Shown in pieces: positions 48,685-56,644 of a stretch of 64,000 bases of DNA. Under the pieces are notes generated by a model. The model worked only from the letters and a program-made list of their open reading frames with translations. It was not told the DNA's origin and ran no database searches. Position 1 is the first letter of the stretch. Every line of letters starts with the position of its first letter. The stretch comes from Hymenobacter jeollabukensis. Lineage in GTDB: Bacteria > Bacteroidota > Bacteroidia > Cytophagales > Hymenobacteraceae. The DNA is taken from contig NZ_VAJM01000014.1 in NCBI RefSeq assembly GCF_005771675.1, forward strand, positions 62,001 through 126,000. Reading direction: 5' to 3'. Both the position numbers and the translations under genes were made by a program.

Positions 48685-49272
48685 CAGCCACCCTAGCACG
48701 CCGGCCGCCCCAATACCTACGCTGGCGCCAACCAGCACCTCCGGCCCGGTGTGTCGGCGCAGCACCAGCCGCGATGCGGCCACCAGCCCGGCCAGGAGTG
48801 CCGCCCCGAGGCCCCACCCGGCGCCGGCCAGCAGCCCCACGCCCCCGGCCAGAAAAAACGACAGCGCCGCGTGCAGGGAAACTTTCAGGCGAAAATTCAG
48901 CAGGTAGCAGAGCAGAATCAGCCCCAGGGCTACCGCCAGCCCCGCCCGCCACGCTATCGGGGTGCCCACCAGCCACGTGCTGCCGGTAGCCAGTGCCAGC
49001 AGCGTCAGCAGCACGGGGTAGAACGAGTGGCGTTGTTCCCGCGCCGAAACGTCGAAGTTGGTGTACTGGCCGCGTCGCACCCGCCAGTAGTTCCAGGCCG
49101 CTACCGGCAGCACTACGCCGCCTACCACCGCCCCCGCCACCCAGGTGCCTGACTGCCGAGACGCTACCGCGCCCACGAACAGCGCCGCCGTCAGCAGCGG
49201 ATGCCCGAGCCCCGATACCACGGTGGCCAGCAGCTTCAGCCGGGGCCCGGCCTCGGGAGCGGTGTTGTGCAT
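48676..49272 (-). CDS. PAP2-like membrane protein
   Basis: 198 residues with about six hydrophobic helices. The C-terminal half, NFRLKVSLHAALSFFLAGG followed by AASRLVLRRHTGPEVLVGASVG, resembles the PAP2 phosphatase motifs (K...SLH..., then SRx5HxxxEVL replacing SRxxxxxHxxxD). The histidine and arginine positions are kept but the aspartate is Glu here and the first motif is reduced, so it may be a lipid phosphatase or a non-enzymatic relative. No signal peptide other than the first helix. It is convergent with the CAT-like gene, ending inside it by nine bases. Confidence 0.75.
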   Translation of the reverse strand: MHNTAPEAGPRLKLLATVVSGLGHPLLTAALFVGAVASRQSGTWVAGAVVGGVVLPVAAWNYWRVRRGQYTNFDVSAREQRHSFYPVLLTLLALATGSTWLVGTPIAWRAGLAVALGLILLCYLLNFRLKVSLHAALSFFLAGGVGLLAGAGWGLGAALLAGLVAASRLVLRRHTGPEVLVGASVGIGAAGVLGWLLG

Positions 49273-49336
49273 ACTGGGTTTGCCGGTGGCCGCGAAGCTT
49301 TTTACCTGTTACGTGTTACTTGTCACCCACACAACC

Positions 49337-50125
49337 CTACCGATCCAGCCACTGGCGGAAGGCGTTTACCCGTTCGCGGCTGACGAGCACGTCGCCTTCG
49401 GGGGCGGCGGGCTGCAGCACGGTTTTCAGACGGGAGTTGGTGTAGTGAATGATGTCCTGAATGGCGTCATGGTGAACGAGGTAGGCGCGGTTGAGGCGGA
49501 AGAACTGCTGCGGGTCGAGTAGCTTTTCCAGCTGTTCCAGCGTCTGGTCGAGCACGAAGCGGCGGTTTTCGCGGGTCTGCACGAAGGTGGCTTTTTCGAG
49601 GCTGAAGAAGTAGCTCACCTGCTCCACTGGCACCACTTTCAGGTGCTCCCCCACCTTCACCACAAACTGCTTTTTGTACTGGTGCTGCTGGGGCTGCAGC
49701 TGCTGCAGCATCTGGGCCAGCATGGCGGCATCGAAAGCGGGCGCCGGCGCGGGAGCCGGCGCCGCGGCGCGCACGGCCCGCAGCTTGTGCAGGGCCGCCG
49801 TCAGCTCGTCCTCGTCGATGGGCTTGAGCAGGTAGTCGATGCTGTTGACCTTAAAGGCGCGCAGGGCGTACTGGTCGTAGGCCGTGGTGAAGATGACCGG
49901 GCAGCGTACCGGCACGCGCTCGAACAGCTCGAAGCTCAGCCCGTCGGCCAGGTGAATGTCGAGGAAGAGCACGTCGGGCGGCGGGGCGGCGGCCTGCAGC
50001 AGGGCCACGGCCGCTTCCACCGAATCGGCAGTGGCCAGCACCTGCACGGGCGGCTGCTGGCGGCGCAGCAGGTCGGTGAGGCGGCGGGCAGCCAGCGGCT
50101 CGTCTTCGACTACAAAGGCGGTCAT
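49337..50125 (-). CDS. LytTR-family response regulator
   Basis: 262 residues. Receiver domain with E7/D8, phospho-acceptor D56 (DVLFLDIHLADG), TTAYD and K in LLKPIDED. A linker of Ala/Pro and Gln runs (about 125-155) leads to the LytTR domain (QFVVKVGEHLKVVPVEQVSYFFS and RLNRAYLVHHDAIQDI). Downstream of its kinase gene on the same strand, separated only by a word array (50129-50246). The shared motif upstream of the 51434-52144 and 52533-54746 genes is a candidate target. It is the second LytTR system in the window; the two are clear paralogues. Confidence 0.95.
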   Translation of the reverse strand: MTAFVVEDEPLAARRLTDLLRRQQPPVQVLATADSVEAAVALLQAAAPPPDVLFLDIHLADGLSFELFERVPVRCPVIFTTAYDQYALRAFKVNSIDYLLKPIDEDELTAALHKLRAVRAAAPAPAPAPAFDAAMLAQMLQQLQPQQHQYKKQFVVKVGEHLKVVPVEQVSYFFSLEKATFVQTRENRRFVLDQTLEQLEKLLDPQQFFRLNRAYLVHHDAIQDIIHYTNSRLKTVLQPAAPEGDVLVSRERVNAFRQWLDR

Positions 50126-50128
50126 TTA

Positions 50129-50246
50129 TCTAATGTGCTTATGTGGGGTGAATGTGCTGATGTGCTAATATGGGGTGAATGTGCTGATGGTGGTTCTGGG
50201 ATTAGCACATCAGCACATTCTTCACATTAGCACATTAGCACATTAG
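50129..50246. repeat. Two-armed word array between LytS and LytTR genes (second system)
   Basis: The left arm (50129-50190) has CTAATGTGCTTATGTGGGGT-type words; the right arm (50201-50246) has ATTAGCACATCAGCACATTC-type words. The loop is about 10 bases. The right arm supplies the kinase stop codon (50235-50237) and its last residues; the left arm ends three bases from the regulator start codon. Confidence 0.9.
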
Positions 50247-51338
50247 CTCCAGCACGGGCAGCGTCACGCTGAATTCCGATTCGCCGCGCTCCACCTGCAC
50301 CGGTTCCTGGGTGAGGTGACGGTAGCGCCCCTGCAGGTTGGGCAGCCCGATGCCGGCCGACTCGCCCGGGGCCACCCGGCGCGGGCGCAGCGTGTTCACC
50401 ACGCGCAGCTGGCGGCCGTCCGGCGTCAGCTCGATGCGCAGCTGCAGGGGCTGAGCGGCGGTGGCTACGTTGTGCTTCAGCACGTTTTCGATGAGCAGCT
50501 GCAGGCTGAGCGGGGGCACCACGGCCTGGGGCGGCACCTCGGCGGCGGCGGGCATGGTCACCTGCAGGGCCTCGCCGTAGCGGATGCGCTGCAGAAACAG
50601 GTAGGACTCGGCAAAGGCCAGCTCGTCGTGCAGGGGCACTACCTCGCGGCCGCGGGCGTCGAGCACGTAGCGGTAGACCAGCGAGAGTTGGCGGATGAAG
50701 CGCACGGCCACTTTGGGCTCCTCCTCCACCAGCGAAGTCAGCGCGTTCAGGGCGTTGAACATGAAGTGCGGGTCGAGCTGCTGGCGCAGGGTTTCGGCCT
50801 CGGCCTGGGCCATTTCCTTCTGCAGCCGCTCGTTGCGCACCAGCGCCTCGCGCCAGCCCAGCAGGAAGGAGCGGCTGTGGAGCACCAGCGAAATGATGGA
50901 GGTGCAGATCAGCGGAAACAGGTAGCGGCCCGTCGACCCCGCGTCCCAGAGCGTGGCCACGGGGCGGCCCAGGTAGAGCACAATGAACGCGTAGTTGATG
51001 AGCACGATGACCAGCAGCGACCCGCCCAGCGACACCACGACGGTCAGCAGCAGGCGCCTGACGGGCTCGGTGCGCCAGCGGGCTACGCCGTCGAGCCAGT
51101 CGACGGAGTAGCCGTTGACCAGCCAGAGGCTCACGGTGTAGGCCAGGGTCAGCGTGAGGTTGATGCCCAGTTGCCGCGGGTCGGTCCAGCAGCTTGGGCA
51201 GGAAGCCAGGGCAATGCCCAGCGCCACTACCACAATGGTCAGGCCCGTGCGTAGCCAGCGTCGGCCTTGGCGCAGCGGGGGCATGGTCCGGTGGGAGCTG
51301 GGCATGGCAGGGCAATCGGAAACAGTGGGGGCATTCAT
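50235..51338 (-). CDS. LytS-type sensor histidine kinase
   Basis: 367 residues from the ATG at 51338, behind a TATCTTGC box; a TTG at 51353 and an ATG at 51305 are alternatives. Four membrane helices (about 31-50, 60-78, 95-122 and 136-160) are followed by a coiled linker, the His_kinase domain (QQLDPHFMFNALNALTSLVE, H191), LLIENVLKHN and GIGLPNLQGRY. The C-terminal LMC and the stop are encoded by the word array between this gene and its regulator. It is divergent in sequence from the 43537 kinase outside the conserved core. Confidence 0.93.
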   Translation of the reverse strand: MNAPTVSDCPAMPSSHRTMPPLRQGRRWLRTGLTIVVVALGIALASCPSCWTDPRQLGINLTLTLAYTVSLWLVNGYSVDWLDGVARWRTEPVRRLLLTVVVSLGGSLLVIVLINYAFIVLYLGRPVATLWDAGSTGRYLFPLICTSIISLVLHSRSFLLGWREALVRNERLQKEMAQAEAETLRQQLDPHFMFNALNALTSLVEEEPKVAVRFIRQLSLVYRYVLDARGREVVPLHDELAFAESYLFLQRIRYGEALQVTMPAAAEVPPQAVVPPLSLQLLIENVLKHNVATAAQPLQLRIELTPDGRQLRVVNTLRPRRVAPGESAGIGLPNLQGRYRHLTQEPVQVERGESEFSVTLPVLELMC

Positions 51339-51433
51339 CAGCGGGCGGGGCAAGATACGGCGGTAAGCCGGGCAACGGCGCGGCGGACTGGCGGGCGGCA
51401 GCTGGAGCAGTCCGCCCAGACCTCAGCAGGCAC

Positions 51434-52144
51434 TTACTTGGTGGCGGCCTGCGGCTGCCCGGCCGGCTGCTGGTAGGCGGCCAGGCGGCCCAGCAGCTGC
51501 CGCTCGCCCCAGCTCGGGGCGTTGGGCGTGGCGGGCTTGAAGGCGGCGTAGCGGGCTTTGGCTTCGTCGTACACGGGCTTGGCCGCCTCGGTCCCGCCCC
51601 CGAACATCTTGGGCGTGAAGTAGAGGTTGTTGCCCTGCACCAGGTAGATGCGCGGGTTAGCCGGGTTCAGCTTTTTAGCTTCGGCCAGGGCCTCATCTAC
51701 CTTACCCGAGTAGGTCATGGAGCGCGTCATGGGGGCCACGCCCAGGCGGGCCTGGTAGATGTAGGCCTGCAGCACCAGCAGCTCCGAGGCGTCGCCGCCG
51801 AGCTGGCGGGCCTGCTGCAGGGCGGCTTCGGCCTGGTCGAGCTGCTTGTCCTTCACGTCGCCGCTTTCCTTGCTCTGGAAGGTGGCGATGAGCAGGGCGT
51901 AGCTCTGGTAGTAGCGCGGCAGCCAGTCCTGCGGGGCCACGGTGGCGGCGCGCTCCAGCTTGCCGGCCAGCTCCTTCAGCAAGGCCGCGTCGCCGGTGCT
52001 CATGACTTCCTGAATGGTGGCGCCGAGCATTTCCTGGTAGCCGGCGGGCGCGGTTTGGGCTGCGGCCGGGGCCGGCTTGGTTTGGGCAGCGGCGGTAGTC
52101 AGCGAGGCAGCGGCCAGGGCGAGGATGAGCAGGGGCGTTTTCAT
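51434..52144 (-). CDS. Secreted helical (TPR-like) protein
   Basis: 236 residues from the ATG at 52144, with a signal peptide (MKTPLLILALAAASLTTAAAQ). The rest is almost entirely helical with TPR-like spacing: LLKELAGKLERAATVAPQDWLPRYYQSYALL, DQAEAALQQARQLGGDASELLVLQAYIYQARL, and KVDEALAEAKKLNPANPRIYLVQGNNLYF. Periplasmic by prediction. It lies between the LytTR/LytS pair and the TonB receptor, all on the minus strand, and shares a 36-base upstream motif with the receptor gene. A role in binding or handling the receptor's substrate, or in sensing, is inferred from context only. Confidence 0.82.
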   Translation of the reverse strand: MKTPLLILALAAASLTTAAAQTKPAPAAAQTAPAGYQEMLGATIQEVMSTGDAALLKELAGKLERAATVAPQDWLPRYYQSYALLIATFQSKESGDVKDKQLDQAEAALQQARQLGGDASELLVLQAYIYQARLGVAPMTRSMTYSGKVDEALAEAKKLNPANPRIYLVQGNNLYFTPKMFGGGTEAAKPVYDEAKARYAAFKPATPNAPSWGERQLLGRLAAYQQPAGQPQAATK

Positions 52145-52237
52145 GGTGATTGGGGGAGAAAGGTTGGTTTCGGATGAGGGTAGCGGGCTTTTGCCGCTCT
52201 GGTGATTCAAAGGTGGAGTGCCGGGCGTCGGGCTAAA

Positions 52238-52300
52238 ACTTTCCGTTACCGAAGCGTCGAATCAGGCGGATGAGCTGCGACCGGGCGACGATAGGCGGAT
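52238..52300 (-). promoter_or_regulatory. Shared upstream motif, copy 1
   Basis: Bases 52238-52273 match 54803-54838 at about 28 of 36 positions, including TACCGAAGCGTCG and AGGCGGATGA. A second GCGGAT follows at 52295. Located 94-157 bases upstream of the 51434-52144 gene start. Candidate binding site of the neighbouring LytTR regulator. Confidence 0.55.
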
Positions 52301-52365
52301 GGGCAGTTCCGGTAGAAGTACCATTATCAGAACCGGGGCAGCAGGAGGCTGAAGCGAGGAAAGTC

Positions 52366-52501
52366 TAGAGGCAGTATAGAGGCAGTATAGAAGCAGTGTA
52401 GAGGGAGGGCAGACGCACTATCTATGCGGAGTACAATCGGCAGGCCGGCTGTTCGGGACGGTTTAGCCCGCAGAGGGCGCGGAAGCTTGCGCAGAGGGCG
52501 C
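52366..52501. repeat. Short direct repeats in the gap upstream of 52144
   Basis: About 3.5 copies of an 11-mer TAGAGGCAGTA (52366-52405), then two copies of GCAGAGGGCGC (52470-52480 and 52491-52501) whose starts are exactly 21 bases apart, two helical turns. The 388-base gap 52145-52532 has no supported gene. Confidence 0.65.
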
Positions 52502-52532
52502 AGAGTCGTTCCGGTAAGCCGATAATAGCCGC

Positions 52533-54746
52533 TTACTCCGGCGCGGTTTCGGTGTCGGCGGGGCGCTTTTTGTTGATGGAGATGAGCAGGCCCACGAAGA
52601 GCATGCGCGGGGCCGAGGGCGTGACGGCCACGCCCTGGTAGCTGCCGGTGGCGTCGGGGGTGGCGGCGTAGCGGTAGCCGAACACGTTGTTGCGGCCCAG
52701 CACGTTAGAACAGGACAGGTGCACGATGGTGAGGTTTTTCCGGATGCTGGTGAGGTAGCTCAGGTTCAGGCTCAGGTCCTGAAAGCTGGGCGTGCGGCCC
52801 TGGTTGTAGCCGGCCCGGTTCGGGTCGTAGTAGCGGCGGGGCGAGCCGTAGCTGAAGGTGCCGCCGAGCAGCGTGTGCAGCCGGCTCACCCAGTATTTGC
52901 CTACCACCGCCAGGTTGTGGCGCGAGGCAAAGGTGGGCACGGCCGGCACCGGGTCCTGGCGCTGCTGCCGGCGCGTGTCCACCAGGCCGTAGCTCACCCA
53001 GTAGTCGAGGCCCTTCACCGTTTTTTTGTCGCGCCAGAACAGGTCCACCCCGCGGGCGTAGCCGCGGCCGGTGCTCTGGTAGCTGGCCGGGGCCAGGGGG
53101 AGCAGCACGTTGCCGGTCAGACCCAGCGGCACGTAGCGGGTGAGGTGGGCGTAGTCCTTGTAGTAGGCCTCCAGGCGCAGCGTCCGGTCGTTTTTGATGC
53201 GCTGGTAGCTGACGAGGTAGTGGGTGGCCCGCTCGAAGCGCAGGGCGGGGTTGTACTGCCCGAAGCGTAGCAAATCGTTGGCCGGCGTCTGGTAGAAATA
53301 GCCCCAGGCGCCCGAAAGCTGGGTGCCTTCGCCCAGCTGGTAGGCCAGGGCTAGGCGCGGGGCAACGTTCCAGCGGCCCAGCACCCGCGAGTACTCGGCG
53401 CGCCCTCCGGCCCGGGCCACCAGCTGGTTGGTGAAGGCCATATCCGACTCGGCAAAGGCGGCCACCCGGGTTTCGTCGAAGCCCGAGCGCAGCGTCAGCG
53501 CCTCCGCGGCATCGGGCTGGTACTGCTGCTGGTAGCGCTGCAGCAGCCCTTCGGCGCCCAGCTTGAGGTTCCAGTAGGTGCCGGCCGAGTCGTTGGTGAG
53601 CACCGCGCGGCCCACCAGGCTCTGCTCCAGCTCATGCACGCGCTGCACGTCGGGGCGGATGTCCTGCTCGTCGCGGGTGCCGGCCAGGCCGCTCTGCAGG
53701 CTCCAGCCCCGGCGCAGCGGGGTGCGGAAGGTGGCATTTAGGTACTCGTTGTTGTTGCGCAGGGCCACCGGCCGGCCGCCGTCGAAGGCCGGGTCGGGCT
53801 GGCGCAGGGCCAGGGCCGAGCGCGTGGCCGCGCCGTAGACCTTCACCATGCCCAGCGCCCCCACCTGCTGGCGCAGGGCCACCGAGCCGCCCGCCGCCTG
53901 CGGGGCCGCAGTCCAGCCAAAGCGCTGGGGCACCACGCCGTAGTAGGGCTGCAGGTTGGTGTAGTCACCCGTCAGGGCCACCGAGCTGCGCTCGAAGCGC
54001 TGCTGGTGCGAGAGGCTCAGCCCCACCGACAGCAGCGAAATGCCGGTCTGCGTTTCGGGCGCCAGGTCGTAGGAGTTCAGCCCCACCACCGCCGACAGCG
54101 CCTGCCCGTACTCGGCCGAATAGCCGCCGGTGCTGAAGACGGTGCCCTTGAAGAGGTTGGGCGAGAAGCGCCCGCGCGAGGGCACGCCGGCCACCGAGGC
54201 GTTGTAGGGGCTTTGCAGGGGCAGGCCGTCGAGGTACTGTTTGGTTTCGCCAGCCGCTCCGCCGCGCACGAACAGCTTGCCCTCCTCCCCCACCCGCGAG
54301 GTGCCCGGCAGCGTGTTCAGCGCCCCGTTGATGTCGGCCAGGGCCCCGGCGGTGGTTTGCACGTCGCGGGTGGTGAGCACGGTGCTGCGCTTCTCGTCGC
54401 TGGCCTCGAAGGCGCCGGCGGTGATGGTCACGTCGCCGAGCTGGTTGCGCACTTCCCTCAGGGTGAGCGTGAAGCGGTGCGGCTGGCCGTCGAGCACCAC
54501 CGGCTGCTCCTGGGGCTGATAGCCCATCAGCGTAACCAGCAGCGGCAGGGTGCCCGTCTGGCGGGTGCTGAAGCGGAAGCGGCCCAGCGAGTCGGCCGTG
54601 GCCCCGTCGAAGGTGGTTTTCAGGAACACGTTGGCCCCGGGCAGGGGCTGGCCGGCGGCGTCGCGCACGGTGCCGCTGAGCGTGGTTTGGGCCAGCACGA
54701 CGCTGGAAGTCAGCAGGGGCAGCAGGAGCAGGAGCGGGCGTTTCAT
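52533..54746 (-). CDS. TonB-dependent receptor
   Basis: 737 residues. Signal peptide (MKRPLLLLLPLLTSSVVLAQ), a carboxypeptidase-regulatory-like domain at about 21-100 (TLSGTVRDAAGQPLPGANVFLKTT), a plug domain at about 105-215 (RDVQTTAGALADINGALNTLPGTSRVGEEGKLFVRGG), then a 22-strand-type barrel to the end. The C-terminus AETAPE is not the usual aromatic strand end and follows FVGLLISINKKRPAD. The ligand is unknown; lack of a SusD partner separates it from glycan SusC types. Regulated perhaps by the LytTR pair, given the shared upstream motif. Confidence 0.9.
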   Translation of the reverse strand: MKRPLLLLLPLLTSSVVLAQTTLSGTVRDAAGQPLPGANVFLKTTFDGATADSLGRFRFSTRQTGTLPLLVTLMGYQPQEQPVVLDGQPHRFTLTLREVRNQLGDVTITAGAFEASDEKRSTVLTTRDVQTTAGALADINGALNTLPGTSRVGEEGKLFVRGGAAGETKQYLDGLPLQSPYNASVAGVPSRGRFSPNLFKGTVFSTGGYSAEYGQALSAVVGLNSYDLAPETQTGISLLSVGLSLSHQQRFERSSVALTGDYTNLQPYYGVVPQRFGWTAAPQAAGGSVALRQQVGALGMVKVYGAATRSALALRQPDPAFDGGRPVALRNNNEYLNATFRTPLRRGWSLQSGLAGTRDEQDIRPDVQRVHELEQSLVGRAVLTNDSAGTYWNLKLGAEGLLQRYQQQYQPDAAEALTLRSGFDETRVAAFAESDMAFTNQLVARAGGRAEYSRVLGRWNVAPRLALAYQLGEGTQLSGAWGYFYQTPANDLLRFGQYNPALRFERATHYLVSYQRIKNDRTLRLEAYYKDYAHLTRYVPLGLTGNVLLPLAPASYQSTGRGYARGVDLFWRDKKTVKGLDYWVSYGLVDTRRQQRQDPVPAVPTFASRHNLAVVGKYWVSRLHTLLGGTFSYGSPRRYYDPNRAGYNQGRTPSFQDLSLNLSYLTSIRKNLTIVHLSCSNVLGRNNVFGYRYAATPDATGSYQGVAVTPSAPRMLFVGLLISINKKRPADTETAPE

Positions 54747-54802
54747 AGCGCAGAAGGGCGAGGTTCTGCGTCAAAAGTGGCCGGGCGCAGGGCCTACGCG
54801 CC

Positions 54803-54878
54803 ACTTGCTGCTACCGAAGCGTCGGATGAGGCGGATGAAGCGCCGTGGGGGCGGATGAAGCGCCGTGGGGGCGGATGA
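54803..54878 (-). promoter_or_regulatory. Shared upstream motif, copy 2, with GCGGATGA direct repeats
   Basis: The 36-base block (54803-54838) matches that at 52238. GCGGATGA occurs at 54831, 54851 and 54871, with a period of exactly 20 bases as part of a duplicated 20-mer. It lies between the divergent TonB receptor (57 bases away) and YD-repeat genes, so it could act on either. Confidence 0.55.
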
Positions 54879-54924
54879 ACTGCGGCGCGGGGCTGGTAAC
54901 TTGGAGGCAGATACTGCTCGTGCT

Positions 54925-56634
54925 ATGCGCCGCTTCGTTGTTTTATCCGCCTTCTGCCTATGGTGGCTCCTGGCCGTTCCAGCCGCTGCCCAGTACCGCG
55001 CCTACCAGGAGGTGTACCGGTCGTTGACCGCGTACGACCTGCCTACCGACTGGCCCGGCCCGTTTTACTGGGACGAGCCGGCCTACCCGTTTCACCTCAC
55101 GGCCCAGCAGCTGCGACGCCACCGGGTCCGCCGCCTCACCATCAGCGGCCAGGGCTTCGCGCTGGAGGAAAAGCAAAAGGACAGCGGCGACTTCGGTCGG
55201 GAAATGCGGCTTATCGGCGAGATGCCTGAGCGCGGCCCGAAGGACTACGCGGAAGCCCGCGTGGGCTGGCGCAGCACCTACGAGTACGACCAGCAGGGCC
55301 GGCTGCTGCAAGCCGAGTGGCAGGATTCACTGCTGACGTGGCGCCACGTCCCCGACGTAGAAAATAATAGCCGCCGCGTGCAGCTGCGCTATGACGCGGC
55401 CGGCCGCCTGCAGGAAACCCGCCTGGACGTGGACTGTTACCGCTGCGAAGATTCGCGCCTCAGCGCCGACTACAGCAACCTGACGCCCCTGCACCAGCGC
55501 GACTACTACGACTACGCGCCCAACGGCCAGCTGCGCCGCCGGCTCACCAAAACATATAAAGTGCGCGAAGTGTACGATGCCCCCGGCTTTCGGCCCGATT
55601 CCAGCGTCAGACAGCCCGAAAAGCAGTATAACGAGCCGCGGGTGCTGTATTTTCCTTACTGGACCGAAGAGCGGTACCGCTACGACGCGGTCGGCCACCT
55701 CATCGGCAAAACCACCTACCTAACCGTCGGCGACTCGCTGTTTCGCGGGGCCAGCCGGCTGACCGGCAGCTGGCACGGTACTTACAACGCCCGTGGCCAG
55801 TTGGTACGCGCGGTGGAGGCCGAAGGCTCCTATCCGTTCAGCCAGTTCGGTTTTCTGGAACTGAATCCCGAGTACATGCCGTGGGATATCGTGATTCGGG
55901 ACGTGGACTACCGGGGCCGCCGGCGCGTGGCCGAGCGGCAGCAGCGGCACGAGTGCAGCAACAGCCACACCACGTATCCGCTGGATACGACCCTGTTGCG
56001 ACAAGGCGTGCTACGCCTCCCCGCGCACGATTCTACCGCCCGCATCCGCCCGTACCGCCACCGCATGCTCGACAGTCTGCGCTACGACCGGCGCGGCCAG
56101 CTGCAGACCCGCAGCCAGACCGATGGCCAGCAGCAGCGGCTGTCATTTGCCCGCTGGCAGTACCGGGGCCGCCGCGAGCAGCTGGACTACGAGGAGTCGG
56201 CGCCGGCGGTGTGCCGCCTGCGCCGCCGCGACTGGCGCGGGCAGGTGCGCGAGGAACTGCTGGTGAGCATCCGCCACAAGCCACTGTATCAGAAGCTACC
56301 GCCCGAACCCATTACGCCCGCTACGCCCGATTCGCTGCTGCCGCTGAACACCTTGCTATTCTGGCGCGGAAGCAGCGTGTTCCGCTGGCAGTTCAGCTAC
56401 CAGGGCGGCCTGCTGCGCCGCGCCGAGCTGCGCACGGCCTACAACCGCTCAAACTACCGCCGCCAGCCCCAGGACACCGTTGACAACTGGGTGGCCCGGC
56501 AGCTGCTACTGGCCCCGGCCGGCCAGCTTAGCCGGCAGGTGCGGCAGGTGCGCCGCCGCTGGCCCGACTGGCCCGTGAATACGTATGCCAACCGCCTCTT
56601 CGACCGGTTCGAATACGAGTTCTATCCGCGCTGA
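54925..56634 (+). CDS. Secreted YD/RHS-repeat-like protein
   Basis: 569 residues from the ATG at 54925, with a signal peptide (MRRFVVLSAFCLWWLLAVPAAAQ); the in-frame sequence upstream is the regulatory repeat. The body carries degenerate YD/RHS-type repeats: YEYDQQGRLLQAEW, LRYDAAGRLQETRL, YDYAPNGQLRRRL, YRYDAVGHLIGKT, and LRYDRRGQLQTR. RHS repeats form extended beta shells in toxins, but no toxin C-terminal domain or RHS core signature is present, so it is more likely a small beta-shell envelope protein. It is the only gene on this strand between the TonB receptor and the TPR kinase. Function unknown. Confidence 0.8.
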   Translation: MRRFVVLSAFCLWWLLAVPAAAQYRAYQEVYRSLTAYDLPTDWPGPFYWDEPAYPFHLTAQQLRRHRVRRLTISGQGFALEEKQKDSGDFGREMRLIGEMPERGPKDYAEARVGWRSTYEYDQQGRLLQAEWQDSLLTWRHVPDVENNSRRVQLRYDAAGRLQETRLDVDCYRCEDSRLSADYSNLTPLHQRDYYDYAPNGQLRRRLTKTYKVREVYDAPGFRPDSSVRQPEKQYNEPRVLYFPYWTEERYRYDAVGHLIGKTTYLTVGDSLFRGASRLTGSWHGTYNARGQLVRAVEAEGSYPFSQFGFLELNPEYMPWDIVIRDVDYRGRRRVAERQQRHECSNSHTTYPLDTTLLRQGVLRLPAHDSTARIRPYRHRMLDSLRYDRRGQLQTRSQTDGQQQRLSFARWQYRGRREQLDYEESAPAVCRLRRRDWRGQVREELLVSIRHKPLYQKLPPEPITPATPDSLLPLNTLLFWRGSSVFRWQFSYQGGLLRRAELRTAYNRSNYRRQPQDTVDNWVARQLLLAPAGQLSRQVRQVRRRWPDWPVNTYANRLFDRFEYEFYPR

Positions 56635-56644
56635 TAGTCGCCGC

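Noticed and set aside
54925-56634. RHS toxin with immunity gene
   Set aside because: No RHS core motif, no toxin C-terminal domain and no small downstream gene on the same strand.
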